Shown here: one piece after another, positions 1 through 7,995 of the stretch
Numbering within the stretch: the stretch's first letter is position 1
Layout of the letters: the number at the start of each line of letters is the position of its first letter
Assembly: GCF_002014765.1 (NCBI RefSeq)
Contig: NZ_MUYT01000006.1
Coordinates: 1 to 63,333 of the forward strand
DNA from: Lwoffella lincolnii
GTDB taxonomy: Bacteria; Pseudomonadota; Gammaproteobacteria; Pseudomonadales; Moraxellaceae
Reading direction: 5' to 3'
Length of the DNA stretch: 63,333 nt
Made by a program: the position numbers and the translations under genes
The notes under the pieces: model-generated
Seen by the model: only the letters and a program-made list of their open reading frames with translations
Told to the model about the DNA's origin: nothing
The model's database searches: none

Positions 1-253
1 TCGGTTGTGTTTGCGTAAGTCCTATAAACAACAAATGTATCACCCCAACATGCAAAAACGCACTGGTAAGCAGTCGCCATGGTTCATTTATCATGGTTAA
101 GGGCAAGGCATTTGCTCCCCACGCTATCAGGTCTTGTGTGTTTGGCTCAGTGATGCTGGTGCCTGTCAGCACTTGCCAAATGAATAAGCCCACAAAGCTT
201 GCCAATAATAAAGCGGTGCTGGGGGCATGTTGCCAAAGATTTTGAGCATTCAT
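1..253 (-). CDS. Rhomboid-family intramembrane serine protease, N-terminal part
   Basis: The gene runs off the left edge, so only about 84 N-terminal residues are visible. They begin MNAQNLWQHAPSTALLLASF, a hydrophobic first membrane segment, and continue to the motif EPWRLLTSAFLHVGVIHLLF. That 'WR.LTS.FLH....HL.FN' signature is typical of the first loop and second helix of rhomboid proteases, which cleave membrane proteins within the bilayer. The catalytic GxSG serine and the histidine lie outside the window and cannot be checked. It starts 66 bases after dapC on the same strand and may be cotranscribed with it. The family call rests on this one motif region. Confidence 0.72.
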   Translation of the reverse strand, partial: MNAQNLWQHAPSTALLLASFVGLFIWQVLTGTSITEPNTQDLIAWGANALPLTMINEPWRLLTSAFLHVGVIHLLFIGLTQTQP

Positions 254-319
254 TGGCTGGTCTCACATTGACCGACTTTGTGCAAGCTTGTTTTGATGTG
301 TGTCATCTCATCATCTCAT

Positions 320-1588
320 TTAATAAGCTGTCGATTTTAATAAGCTGTCGATGCGTTCAATGGCATCATGGTTCTCTTCCATGCTTGCCACCAATGCCAA
401 CCTGACAAAACCTTGCCCCGGATTTTGCCCGCCCACATCACGAGACAGATATCGCCCTGCTAACGCATGAATGCCACACTGACTGTATAAGGACTTGATA
501 AAACATTCATCATCATTATCAAAACAATCAGGCACTGCCACCCACAGATAAAAAGAGGCTTCAGGACGGCGTAGATTGAGTTTGTTACCCAATCTGTCTA
601 ACCATAAGTCAAATTTTTGGGCATACAAATCACGATTGGCTTGCACATGGGTCTCATCTTGCCAAGCGGTCATGGACGCATGTTGATGGTGCAGGGGCAT
701 GGCACAGCCGTGATAAGTTCGGTATTGCAAATAAGAATTTAACAGCTTGGCATCGCCTGCCACAAAGCCAGAACGCAACCCTGGCAGATTAGAGCGTTTG
801 GATAATGAATGAAACACCACGCAGCGGTCATAGTCATCACGTCCAAGCGTGGCACAGGCTTGTAGTAGCCCAATGGGTGGTGTGTCAAAATACAATTCAC
901 TGTAGCATTCATCACTGGCAATCACAAAATCATGTTCATCTGCCAAAGCAAGCAAATGTTGCCAGTCATCTTGGTTTAATACTGAGCCTGTGGGGTTATT
1001 GGGGCTACAGACAAACACAAGCTGAGTGCGTTGCCATACATCTGCTGGCACATTGGCATAATCTGCTTTAAACTTTGTATCAGCAGTACACGGCACATAA
1101 TACGGCTTAGCCCCTGCCAATAGCGTTGCCCCTTCATAGATTTGATAAAAGGGATTGGGCATCACCACATAAGGTTTTTTGATGTGATGGCGATTGATGA
1201 CTGCTTGTACAAAGCTAAAAATGGCTTCACGACTGCCCATCACTGGTATGATGTGATGGTTTGGGTCAACATCAGTCAAATGAAAACGCTTGCTTAACCA
1301 ATCAGCAATCGCTTGGCTCAGCTCTGGCATGCCGCCTGTGTTTGGATAATGTTGCACTTTGCCAACATGCTCTAGCAAGGCATCTAATACAAATTTAGGT
1401 GGTGGGTGTTTTGGTTCGCCAATGCCCAATTTGATAAGTGGCTGGTCTTTTGCAGGCTCAATACCAGCAAGCAATGTGGTCATCTTAGCAAAAGGGTAGG
1501 GGGGTAGTTGCTCTATGACTGGATTAATAAAAGCGGAATTAATAGAAGCAGAATTGATAGAAGCAGAATTGATAAAAGCTGAGTTCAT
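320..1588 (-). CDS. dapC: Succinyldiaminopimelate transaminase (class I/II aminotransferase)
   Basis: This is a fold-type I PLP aminotransferase of 422 residues. The opening core motif (EQLPPYPFAKMTTLL), the GIGEPKHPPP stretch and HYPNTGGMPEL match DapC, which transfers an amino group to N-succinyl-2-amino-6-ketopimelate in lysine and meso-DAP synthesis. SPNNPTGS near residue 195 and SLSKRSNLPGLRSGF near residue 265, holding the PLP lysine, are both intact. The first about 20 residues are an odd repeat (INSAS/INSAF, four 15-base units) ahead of the normal family N-terminus at about INPVIEQ. It lies 70 bases downstream of glnD on the same strand. A related aminotransferase such as ArgD-like is less likely. 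Confidence 0.87.
   Translation of the reverse strand: MNSAFINSASINSASINSAFINPVIEQLPPYPFAKMTTLLAGIEPAKDQPLIKLGIGEPKHPPPKFVLDALLEHVGKVQHYPNTGGMPELSQAIADWLSKRFHLTDVDPNHHIIPVMGSREAIFSFVQAVINRHHIKKPYVVMPNPFYQIYEGATLLAGAKPYYVPCTADTKFKADYANVPADVWQRTQLVFVCSPNNPTGSVLNQDDWQHLLALADEHDFVIASDECYSELYFDTPPIGLLQACATLGRDDYDRCVVFHSLSKRSNLPGLRSGFVAGDAKLLNSYLQYRTYHGCAMPLHHQHASMTAWQDETHVQANRDLYAQKFDLWLDRLGNKLNLRRPEASFYLWVAVPDCFDNDDECFIKSLYSQCGIHALAGRYLSRDVGGQNPGQGFVRLALVASMEENHDAIERIDSLLKSTAY
1526..1585 (-). repeat. Four in-frame 15-bp repeats at the dapC N-terminus
   Basis: Reading the minus strand from the second dapC codon, the unit AAYTCHGCTTYTATY occurs four times in direct succession and encodes NSA(F/S)I each time. 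The length keeps the reading frame, so gain or loss of a unit would change only the N-terminal tail. The repeat precedes the region where DapC proteins normally start. Confidence 0.85.
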
Positions 1589-1658
1589 GGCAATTTATCC
1601 TGTTGCTAAGCTGATTGAACTTAGCCATGTGAATGTCGATGACTGATTGTCCAGATGA

Positions 1659-4481
1659 CTAATTGTCTAAAATGTCAATGATTGTTTGTGTCAGTGTGTT
1701 TAATTTATCATCGCTTAAGCGGTTGTCTTTACGGTCGCTGATATAAAACAAATCTTGTGCTTTTTCGCCCAGTGTGGTGATGCGAGCGGCATGCACTTCA
1801 ATGCCATGTTGTAAAAACACTGCCCCCACACGTGCCAATAAACTCGGTTGGTCTAAGGCGGTCAGATACAAGATGTGTTGCCCAGTTTGAGCCACCGTCT
1901 CAAAACGGACTTGGGTTGGTACGCTAAAGTGCTTAAGCTGTCTTGGCAAGCGTTTGTGAGCAAGCTTGGGTTGGGTGGGGTTGGCAAACGCCGTTACCAG
2001 TCGCCATTTGAGTTCATCTTGTCGCTCAACATCAGTCAACAACGTGCCTTGATGGTCAAGCAAAACATAAGAATCTAAGGCAAAATCACGAGTGCCTGTG
2101 ATGATGCGAGCGTCTAACACATCTAACCCCATTAAATCAAACACTGCCATGGTTACCGCAAACAGATTGTCTTGGTTTTGGGTATAGATAAACACCTGCA
2201 CCGCATCAAGTGCCAAATCTCGATGTTCTCTTAGCACAATCAGCGGTTTACGGTTGATGTTGAAACTCTTATTAACATTGTCAACATTATCAACATCGTC
2301 AACAGGTGGCTGAGTTAAAATGGCGTGGGTGTGCCATAAGATGTCTTCAGGGATTTCTCGTAAAAAATACTCATCACCCAACTCGTCCCACAGCATCAAA
2401 ACGTCCTTTCGGTCAAAGGCCAACACATCTGTTTGTGATGTGTTTAAGTCTTGTGATGTGTATAAGTCATCAAGTAATTTTATTGCCTGTTCTCGTGTGG
2501 CAGTTATCATCTCTTGGCGGTTGGTTGGTGCATCAATGTCGGCTCGCAAAATACTGCGAGTGCGTGTGTATAGTTGTTTCATCAAAGTGGCTCGCCAACT
2601 GTTCCAAAGCTTAGGATTGGTGGCAGTCATGTCTGCCACAGTCAGCACATACAGATGATTTAACTGAGTCACATTACCGACCATGTGGGCAAAGTTGGTG
2701 ATGACTTGGGGGTCTAGTATGTCTTTTTTTTGTGCCGTGTTAGACATCAGCAGATGCTGGCGAACCAGCCAACCAACCAGTTTGGCATCGGCATCACTTA
2801 GCCCATGTGCCAAACAAAATGCCACCGCATCTGTCTCACCAAGCACACTGTGGTTACCACCACGCCCTTTTGCAATGTCATGAAAAATCGCTGCCAACAC
2901 CAAAATCTCTTTACGCTCAATGCGTTGATAAATGCCACTGACCAAGCCAAACACTTCTTTATATTTGGGGTCAATAAAGCGGTGCAACACTCTGATGACC
3001 AACAACGTGTGAGCATCGACCGTATAACGGTGAAACAAATCATACTGCATCAACCCGACCACTTGCCCAAAAGCTGGTAAATAACTGCCCAATACACCAT
3101 AGCGTTTCATGGTTCGTAATCGGTGGAACAGATAGTTTTGCTCTTTGAGATTGGCTAAAAACAGCTGTTGGTGTTTTGGATTGTCTCGATAGGCTTGGTC
3201 AATGCCACAGGCGGCGACTTTTAATGCCCGAAGTGTGCGGGTACGCACTTTTTTGATGCCGTGTTGCCCCATTAACAAAAACATGTGCAATATCGCCTCA
3301 GGGTACTGGGCAAACACTCGATGATGAGCGATGGCTATTTGGTCACCGATGCGGTTAAATAGGGCAGTTAAAGTGGTTTTTTGTGGTTTATCAGCGTCAG
3401 GCAGGCGTGCCTCAATTAATGTCTCATAATAATGATTGGTGAGCATCTCAGATAAGGTGGAAATGTGCATGGCACAGCGGTAATAATCTTTCATAAACCG
3501 CTCAACCGCCGTGTTGGCAGGGTCAGTAGCTGACTGTTGATAGCCCATGCGATTGGCAACCTCTCGCTGATGGTCAAACAGCAATTGGTTCTGATTACGC
3601 CCTGTTATCTGATGCAAATGATGACGAATTTGCCACAAAAACTCCTCCGCCTGTATCAGCTCATCATATTCTCGCTCAGTGATGAACGCTTGTTGCACCA
3701 AATCAAACAGCTTATTTACCCGAAAATAGCGTTTGCTGACCCAGCCGACCGTATGAATATCACGCAGCCCTCCGGGGGCAGATTTGATGTTTGGTTCTAA
3801 ATTGTATTCGGTGGCGTTGTGTGCCAAATGGCGTTTTTTGCTCTCATTCATTTTGGCATGATAAAACTCTTCTTGCCCCCAGCAATCATTCACCACGTTA
3901 TGGGGTATCTTGCCAAAATTAGCAGCAAGATTGCAGGTCAGGGTAGGGTCATTTGTGAGCAGACGAGCTTCTAGCAGTGCCGTGGCAACGGTGTGGTCAT
4001 GGGCAGATTCCATTGTATCGCTAACGCTTCGCACCGCCAACGAAGGTTCAAGCCCGATGTCCCAAAGTGTGGTAACAAATTGCTCAACATGCTTATCAAC
4101 ACCTGTTGCCAGTTCGTTTTGATACAACAATAAAATATCCACATCTGAATGCCGTGCCAACTCACCCCGACCATAACCACCCACAGCGAAAAGTGCCAGC
4201 CCATGATTTTTCAGCTGATGATGCTCAAACAACGCCACCAACAAATCATCGACTGCCGCCACATGAGCTTGCACCACTTGACGAATGCTCACACCATTGG
4301 CTAAAGCGGTGTCCAATGTGGTTAAGGTTTGACTAAGCCACATGGACAATTGTTCGGACACAAGACCTCTGGCATCAGCATTGTCATTATCTAAAAGTGG
4401 CACAATCTTTGCCAATTTTGGCTTTGCCAGTTTTAGCACCGTTACATCATGGTTGGTGTTAGGAAGGTGATTTAAACGCAT
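1659..4481 (-). CDS. glnD: Bifunctional uridylyltransferase/uridylyl-removing enzyme GlnD
   Basis: GlnD adds UMP to PII proteins when glutamine is low and removes it when glutamine is high, so it is the nitrogen sensor of the cell. The 940-residue length is slightly above the usual 850-900. The nucleotidyltransferase motif GGYGRGELARHSDVD is at residues 101-115. The HD hydrolase motif FHDIAKGRGGNHS is near 530. Two ACT domains fill the last about 150 residues (LDVLDARIITGT, and QPSLLARVGAVFLQHGIEV). All key residues are visible. The neighbour map is common beside glnD in proteobacteria. The start ATG has a GGA about 8 bases upstream. Confidence 0.95.
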   Translation of the reverse strand: MRLNHLPNTNHDVTVLKLAKPKLAKIVPLLDNDNADARGLVSEQLSMWLSQTLTTLDTALANGVSIRQVVQAHVAAVDDLLVALFEHHQLKNHGLALFAVGGYGRGELARHSDVDILLLYQNELATGVDKHVEQFVTTLWDIGLEPSLAVRSVSDTMESAHDHTVATALLEARLLTNDPTLTCNLAANFGKIPHNVVNDCWGQEEFYHAKMNESKKRHLAHNATEYNLEPNIKSAPGGLRDIHTVGWVSKRYFRVNKLFDLVQQAFITEREYDELIQAEEFLWQIRHHLHQITGRNQNQLLFDHQREVANRMGYQQSATDPANTAVERFMKDYYRCAMHISTLSEMLTNHYYETLIEARLPDADKPQKTTLTALFNRIGDQIAIAHHRVFAQYPEAILHMFLLMGQHGIKKVRTRTLRALKVAACGIDQAYRDNPKHQQLFLANLKEQNYLFHRLRTMKRYGVLGSYLPAFGQVVGLMQYDLFHRYTVDAHTLLVIRVLHRFIDPKYKEVFGLVSGIYQRIERKEILVLAAIFHDIAKGRGGNHSVLGETDAVAFCLAHGLSDADAKLVGWLVRQHLLMSNTAQKKDILDPQVITNFAHMVGNVTQLNHLYVLTVADMTATNPKLWNSWRATLMKQLYTRTRSILRADIDAPTNRQEMITATREQAIKLLDDLYTSQDLNTSQTDVLAFDRKDVLMLWDELGDEYFLREIPEDILWHTHAILTQPPVDDVDNVDNVNKSFNINRKPLIVLREHRDLALDAVQVFIYTQNQDNLFAVTMAVFDLMGLDVLDARIITGTRDFALDSYVLLDHQGTLLTDVERQDELKWRLVTAFANPTQPKLAHKRLPRQLKHFSVPTQVRFETVAQTGQHILYLTALDQPSLLARVGAVFLQHGIEVHAARITTLGEKAQDLFYISDRKDNRLSDDKLNTLTQTIIDILDN

Positions 4482-4535
4482 GATAAATCCAAGTTATCCT
4501 TTTTTAAGCGTGTTTTTATCGTTATCAATCAAATT

Positions 4536-4562
4536 TTTGCACATATAAAAATTTGCACATAT
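4536..4562. repeat. Duplicated TTTGCACATAT box upstream of glnD
   Basis: The 11-base sequence TTTGCACATAT occurs at 4536-4546 and 4552-4562, a spacing of 16 bases. It lies between the glnD start codon and the dyad at 4565-4587. Its position suggests a regulatory role, but no known operator is recognised. Confidence 0.5.
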
Positions 4563-4564
4563 GA

Positions 4565-4587
4565 ACAAGTGTTAAAGTAACACTTGT
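4565..4587. promoter_or_regulatory. Perfect 10-bp dyad upstream of glnD
   Basis: ACAAGTGTTA (4565-4574) and TAACACTTGT (4578-4587) form a perfect inverted repeat with a 3-base spacer. It lies about 85 bases before the glnD start. With arms this long and no poly-T after it on either strand, it looks more like a protein-binding operator than a terminator. The regulator is unknown. Confidence 0.45.
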
Positions 4588-4590
4588 CTA

Positions 4591-4665
4591 TTTTATGATA
4601 CCCACTTTTATGATACCCACTTTTATGATACCCACTTTTATGATACCCACTTTTATGATGCTCAC
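4591..4665. repeat. Five tandem 15-bp repeats between map and glnD
   Basis: Four exact copies of TTTTATGATACCCAC start at 4591, 4606, 4621 and 4636. A fifth copy with two changes (TTTTATGATGCTCAC) ends at 4665. The array is noncoding and lies between the map terminator and the glnD leader. Copy number is likely to vary between strains. Confidence 0.9.
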
Positions 4666-4671
4666 TTTAAC

Positions 4672-4700
4672 AAAAAAAACCGCCTAAAAGTAAGCGGTTT
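4672..4700 (-). terminator. Rho-independent terminator of map
   Basis: AAACCGC (4677-4683) and GCGGTTT (4694-4700) form a stem around a 10-base loop. The A-run at 4672-4679 becomes a U-tract on the minus-strand transcript. It sits 15 bases after the map stop codon. Confidence 0.75.
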
Positions 4701-4715
4701 GTGTACTAAAACGTC

Positions 4716-5525
4716 TTATGGTGTCAAAAAACTTAAATCTTCTTCAGGGCGAGCGGTGAACACCTCACAACCATCATCAGTAACCACCAATGTATGCTCC
4801 CATTGGGCAGATAACTTACGGTCTTTGGTGATTGCCGTCCATTTATCAGGCATGATTTTGGTCTTCCAAGTGCCTTGATTAATCATCGGTTCAATCGTAA
4901 AGGTCATGCCCGTTTTAAGCTCAATGCCTGTGCCTGCCTGCCCATGGTGCATGACCTGTGGTTCATGGTGAAACTGATTGCTGATGCCATGGCCACAAAA
5001 CTCACGCACGATGCTAAAGCGTTCTGGCTCAACCACTTGCTGGATTGCCGCTCCAATATCCCCCAAATATGCCCCATTTTTCACCATTGCCATGCCTGCG
5101 TACAACGCCCTTTGAGCCACATCACAAATGCGTTTTGCCATGATGGAACCCTCACCAACAATCCACATCTTAGATGTATCACCATAATAGCCGTCTTTGA
5201 TGACCGTCACATCGATGTTGATGATATCACCGTCTTTAAGCAGTTTGTCATCGCTTGGAATGCCGTGGCACACCACATGATTGATTGATGTGCAGATGGA
5301 TTTTGGAAAGCCATGATAGTTAAGTGGGGCTGGAATGGCGTGTTGCACATTGACGATATAGTCATGAGCGATTTGGTTAAGGGCTTCGGTGCTGACACCA
5401 ACTTTAACATGGTCATCTAACATCACCAGCACATCGCTGGCAAGCTTACCAGCCACTCGCATTTTGGCAATGGCATCGGTCGATTGAATTGGGATATTGG
5501 GGGCATTATTGGGAGTATTGGACAT
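4716..5525 (-). CDS. map: Type I methionine aminopeptidase
   Basis: This cytosolic metallopeptidase removes the initiator methionine from nascent proteins. The protein is about 269 residues, a normal length. The five metal ligands are seen in INIDVTVIKDGYYGDTSKMW (two Asp), GHGISNQFHHEP (His), TFTIEPM (Glu) and QWEHTLVV (Glu). The upstream in-frame codon at 5540 is TTG, so the ATG at 5525 (MSNTPNN) was chosen. A terminator follows, and glnD lies beyond it in the same direction. Confidence 0.95.
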   Translation of the reverse strand: MSNTPNNAPNIPIQSTDAIAKMRVAGKLASDVLVMLDDHVKVGVSTEALNQIAHDYIVNVQHAIPAPLNYHGFPKSICTSINHVVCHGIPSDDKLLKDGDIINIDVTVIKDGYYGDTSKMWIVGEGSIMAKRICDVAQRALYAGMAMVKNGAYLGDIGAAIQQVVEPERFSIVREFCGHGISNQFHHEPQVMHHGQAGTGIELKTGMTFTIEPMINQGTWKTKIMPDKWTAITKDRKLSAQWEHTLVVTDDGCEVFTARPEEDLSFLTP

Positions 5526-5685
5526 AAAATGGCTCGGCAAAATGGTTTAAGCAAATGGCTTAAAAATGGATAATCATAAAAAATGGTATTGTATCATATT
5601 TTAAAGATGTCAATGACATGCACACATGCACAAGGGTGATGATGATTTTTTGTTTACTGATTGGCTAAAAATCACATCAATTGGC

Positions 5686-5713
5686 TTGCATTTGGTAAAA
5701 AATGCTTTATAAT
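5686..5713 (+). promoter_or_regulatory. Sigma70-type promoter of tRNA-Ser
   Basis: A -35 box TTGCAT (5686-5691) and a perfect -10 box TATAAT (5708-5713) are separated by 16 bases. The tRNA begins 12 bases after the -10 box. Confidence 0.75.
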
Positions 5714-5725
5714 AGCCGTCCTATT

Positions 5726-5816
5726 GGAAGCGTGGCAGAGCGGTTGAATGCACCGGTCTTGAAAACCGGCAAGGGTTTATAGCCCTTCGAGAGTTCGAAT
5801 CTCTCCGCTTCCGCCA
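5726..5816 (+). tRNA. tRNA-Ser (anticodon TGA)
   Basis: The acceptor arms GGAAGCG and CGCTTCC pair. The anticodon TGA lies at 5760-5762 between CCGGT and ACCGG. There is the long variable arm expected of a class II serine tRNA (AAGGG/CCCTT), followed by the T-arm GAGAGTTCGAATCTCTC and an encoded CCA end. It decodes UCA and related serine codons. Confidence 0.97.
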
Positions 5817-5840
5817 AGTTTTTTATATTCAATGTCTTAC

Positions 5841-6080
5841 ATTCCACAGTTAAGTTAAGACTAAATTGCGAGTACGCAGTAACTTAACTGGTAAGACGTA
5901 TCCAAACACACACTTAAGCTAATTCGTGTCTATGACAATCCTAACGGTAGGATTAGCTTAAAATAAGAACCTAAGATGTACGGTGTGTCGTACGGGCGGT
6001 TGCCACTATCTTAGGCTTGCGGTGGGGCTTCACCGTCTTGCAGAAGGAATCCCCGAACGATAGGGAGGGGAGGAAGTCAA
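5841..6080 (+). ncRNA. Orphan IS200/IS605 right-end/omega-RNA-like element
   Basis: This noncoding stretch is full of hairpins: GTCTTAC/GTAAGAC enclosing CAGTTAAGTT/AACTTAACTG, then TTAAGCTAAT/ATTAGCTTAA, CCTAAGAT/ATCTTAGG with GTACG/CGTAC inside, and CGGTG/CACCG. It ends with GGAATCCCC, a G-rich hairpin, GGGGAGGAAG and TCAA. A GAAT guide, a terminal hairpin and a final TCAA are the hallmarks of IS608-type right ends, which double as TnpB guide-RNA scaffolds. A TTAC, the IS608 left target, lies just before at 5837-5840. No tnpA or tnpB is present here. It could be a miniature element or the remains of a larger one. The left boundary is a guess. Confidence 0.5.
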
Positions 6081-6110
6081 AAAACCAGTGCCTGATGGTA
6101 CTGGTTTTTT
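6079..6110. terminator. Bidirectional terminator between the tRNA-Ser unit and rlmD
   Basis: AAAAAACCAGT (6079-6089) and ACTGGTTTTTT (6100-6110) pair around a 10-base loop, with A and T tracts on both sides. It can end rlmD, whose stop is 4 bases away, and any rightward transcript from the tRNA-Ser promoter. Confidence 0.85.
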
Positions 6111-6113
6111 TGT

Positions 6114-7721
6114 TTAAACTCGCTCAAATCTTGCAATGCTCTCCACATGTCCTGTATGACAAAACATGTCCATCACACCTGCGTGTGTTAGCCGATAGCC
6201 GTTGTCAATCAATGCCTTAGCATCACGAGCAAGTGTGGTGGGATTGCAGGACACATAGACGATGCGTTTGGCATTAAAGTGGGGTAAATATTGCATCACT
6301 TCCCATGCTCCTGAGCGTGGTGGGTCGATGAGTAACGCATCAACCGCTTTTGCCCATGGTTTGTCTGAAAAGTCTTGCGTCAAATCTTGGCTAAAAAATT
6401 GAGTGTTATGTAACTTGTTGTGTTGAGCGTTGTCCTTGGCTCTTTGGGTCATCGCATCACTGCCTTCCACGCCAATCACTTGCCCTTGCTGGCCATCTTT
6501 ACCACCAACCAGACGTGCCATCGGTAAACTAAAATTCCCCAAACCACAGAACAAATCCAACACCTGTTCGCCTACTTGCAAATCCAACAGCTCACATGCC
6601 AGTTGTGTCATCTGTTGATTGACCGACAAATTGACTTGGGTAAAGTCGGTGGGGATAAAGCGATAAATTAAATCATATTTGGGTAAACGATAATACAAAT
6701 TGCCAAACTGCTGGTCATGGCGGTTGTTGGCGGGGTAACAGAGATGGTCATCGGTTGGTAGGGCGATGCGGTGGATGCTGTCAGCGCCTTTGGGCTGAAG
6801 ATACAGTTGCCAATGACGCTGAGCAAAGAATGTCTTTAGCTTATCCAAATCAGCATCGGTTAACGGTTGCAAATGACGCACAATCAATGCCACGGGTTGA
6901 TTGCCATCAGGTAAGTTGCTTATCTGCTCACCCATTGCCAACTCCAGCTGGGCAATGTGTTCACGAGTATCCAAAGAGCTGATGAGTGATTTTAACGCCT
7001 GCATGTCAAAGCCAATGCGAGGGTCTAGAACATGACATTCGTTTAGCTCGGCAAGGTAGTTACTGCTTCGTTCACGAAAGCCCACCAAAGCGGTGTCTTT
7101 TTTTGCCACATAGCGAACGCCTAAGCGTGCTTTGGTGCGATAACCCAAGCGATCGCCCACCACAGGAGGCAACCAGTTATCAGGCTGTACGCCTGCTTGA
7201 TGTGCCAATAATTCTGCTAAGACTGACTGTTTAAAGGCAATCTGCCCATCAGGTTGCCAATGTTGTAGACTACAACCACCACAAACGCCAAAGTGTGGAC
7301 AAGGTGGCAGTTGTCTTTCTGGGTTGGGGTTGGCAAGCACGGCAATGGCATCGCCTTCTTCAAAGCTGTTACGGCTGTTGGTCAGTTGCACTTGCACGGT
7401 TTCATGGGGTAGGGCAAAGTTGACAAACACCTTTTTACCATGTTTATCAGGCAGGTGATTAAAATCAATGCCCATATCGTCATTGTTGTCATTGTTATTA
7501 CGGGTGTTGCCATATACTGCCACACCACGCCCATCATGTGATAAGCCATCGACCACAAAAGGCAGGGGGTGGGCATCTTTTAGACGCTGACGCACTCGTG
7601 CAGAGGGTTTGGATTTTTTTTTACTTGGTGGGTGAGTAAGGTTGTGTTCCCCAGCCGTTGCGATTTGATGAATGGCGACTTGATGAATTGGGTTATCTGG
7701 GGGGGTGTTGGCTTGGTTCAT
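6114..7721 (-). CDS. rlmD: 23S rRNA (uracil(1939)-C(5))-methyltransferase RlmD
   Basis: RlmD makes 5-methyluridine at position 1939 of 23S rRNA using S-adenosylmethionine. The protein has 535 residues, long because of a low-complexity N-terminal extension of about 45 residues. A TRAM RNA-binding domain follows at about 50-125. The iron-sulphur cysteines are seen in CPHFGVCGGCSLQHW and LNECHV. The SAM motif is VLDLFCGLGNFSLP, the substrate motif IDPPRSGAW, and the catalytic cysteine lies in VSCNPTTLARD. RlmCD-type paralogues share these motifs, but the single-copy context fits RlmD. Confidence 0.93.
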   Translation of the reverse strand: MNQANTPPDNPIHQVAIHQIATAGEHNLTHPPSKKKSKPSARVRQRLKDAHPLPFVVDGLSHDGRGVAVYGNTRNNNDNNDDMGIDFNHLPDKHGKKVFVNFALPHETVQVQLTNSRNSFEEGDAIAVLANPNPERQLPPCPHFGVCGGCSLQHWQPDGQIAFKQSVLAELLAHQAGVQPDNWLPPVVGDRLGYRTKARLGVRYVAKKDTALVGFRERSSNYLAELNECHVLDPRIGFDMQALKSLISSLDTREHIAQLELAMGEQISNLPDGNQPVALIVRHLQPLTDADLDKLKTFFAQRHWQLYLQPKGADSIHRIALPTDDHLCYPANNRHDQQFGNLYYRLPKYDLIYRFIPTDFTQVNLSVNQQMTQLACELLDLQVGEQVLDLFCGLGNFSLPMARLVGGKDGQQGQVIGVEGSDAMTQRAKDNAQHNKLHNTQFFSQDLTQDFSDKPWAKAVDALLIDPPRSGAWEVMQYLPHFNAKRIVYVSCNPTTLARDAKALIDNGYRLTHAGVMDMFCHTGHVESIARFERV

Positions 7722-7995
7722 GGTTTGGCTCGTTAATTTGGTGTGTTAATCGGGTCGATGGTCTTGTGGATAAGTAACCTAAAAAAAGTGAGAAAAAAGT
7801 GAGATAACAAAGAGTGGCATCAAAATTAAGCTGCATGATAACGTAAAATTGCCCAATCACAAAACATCACAACCTGCCACGCCTTGCTTATCGCAAATCA
7901 TCGGATTGGTTCTTGATGTGGTGGAGATTGCCAATATGTTCATAACGTATTATCATCGCCAAAATTTTTTTTGGTTTTTATGAGCCTTTTTTACC

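Noticed and set aside
199..405. Small rightward open frame of 68 codons at the left edge
   Set aside because: It overlaps the rhomboid and dapC genes on the opposite strand and shows no own features.
4591..4665. Tandem repeats considered as a CRISPR array
   Set aside because: The units abut without spacers and are only 15 bp, so this is a minisatellite. No cas gene is present.
5817..6080. Structured region considered as a riboswitch or group II intron
   Set aside because: It has no aptamer core or intron domain V pattern, and the terminal GAAT-hairpin-TCAA fits an IS605-type end better.
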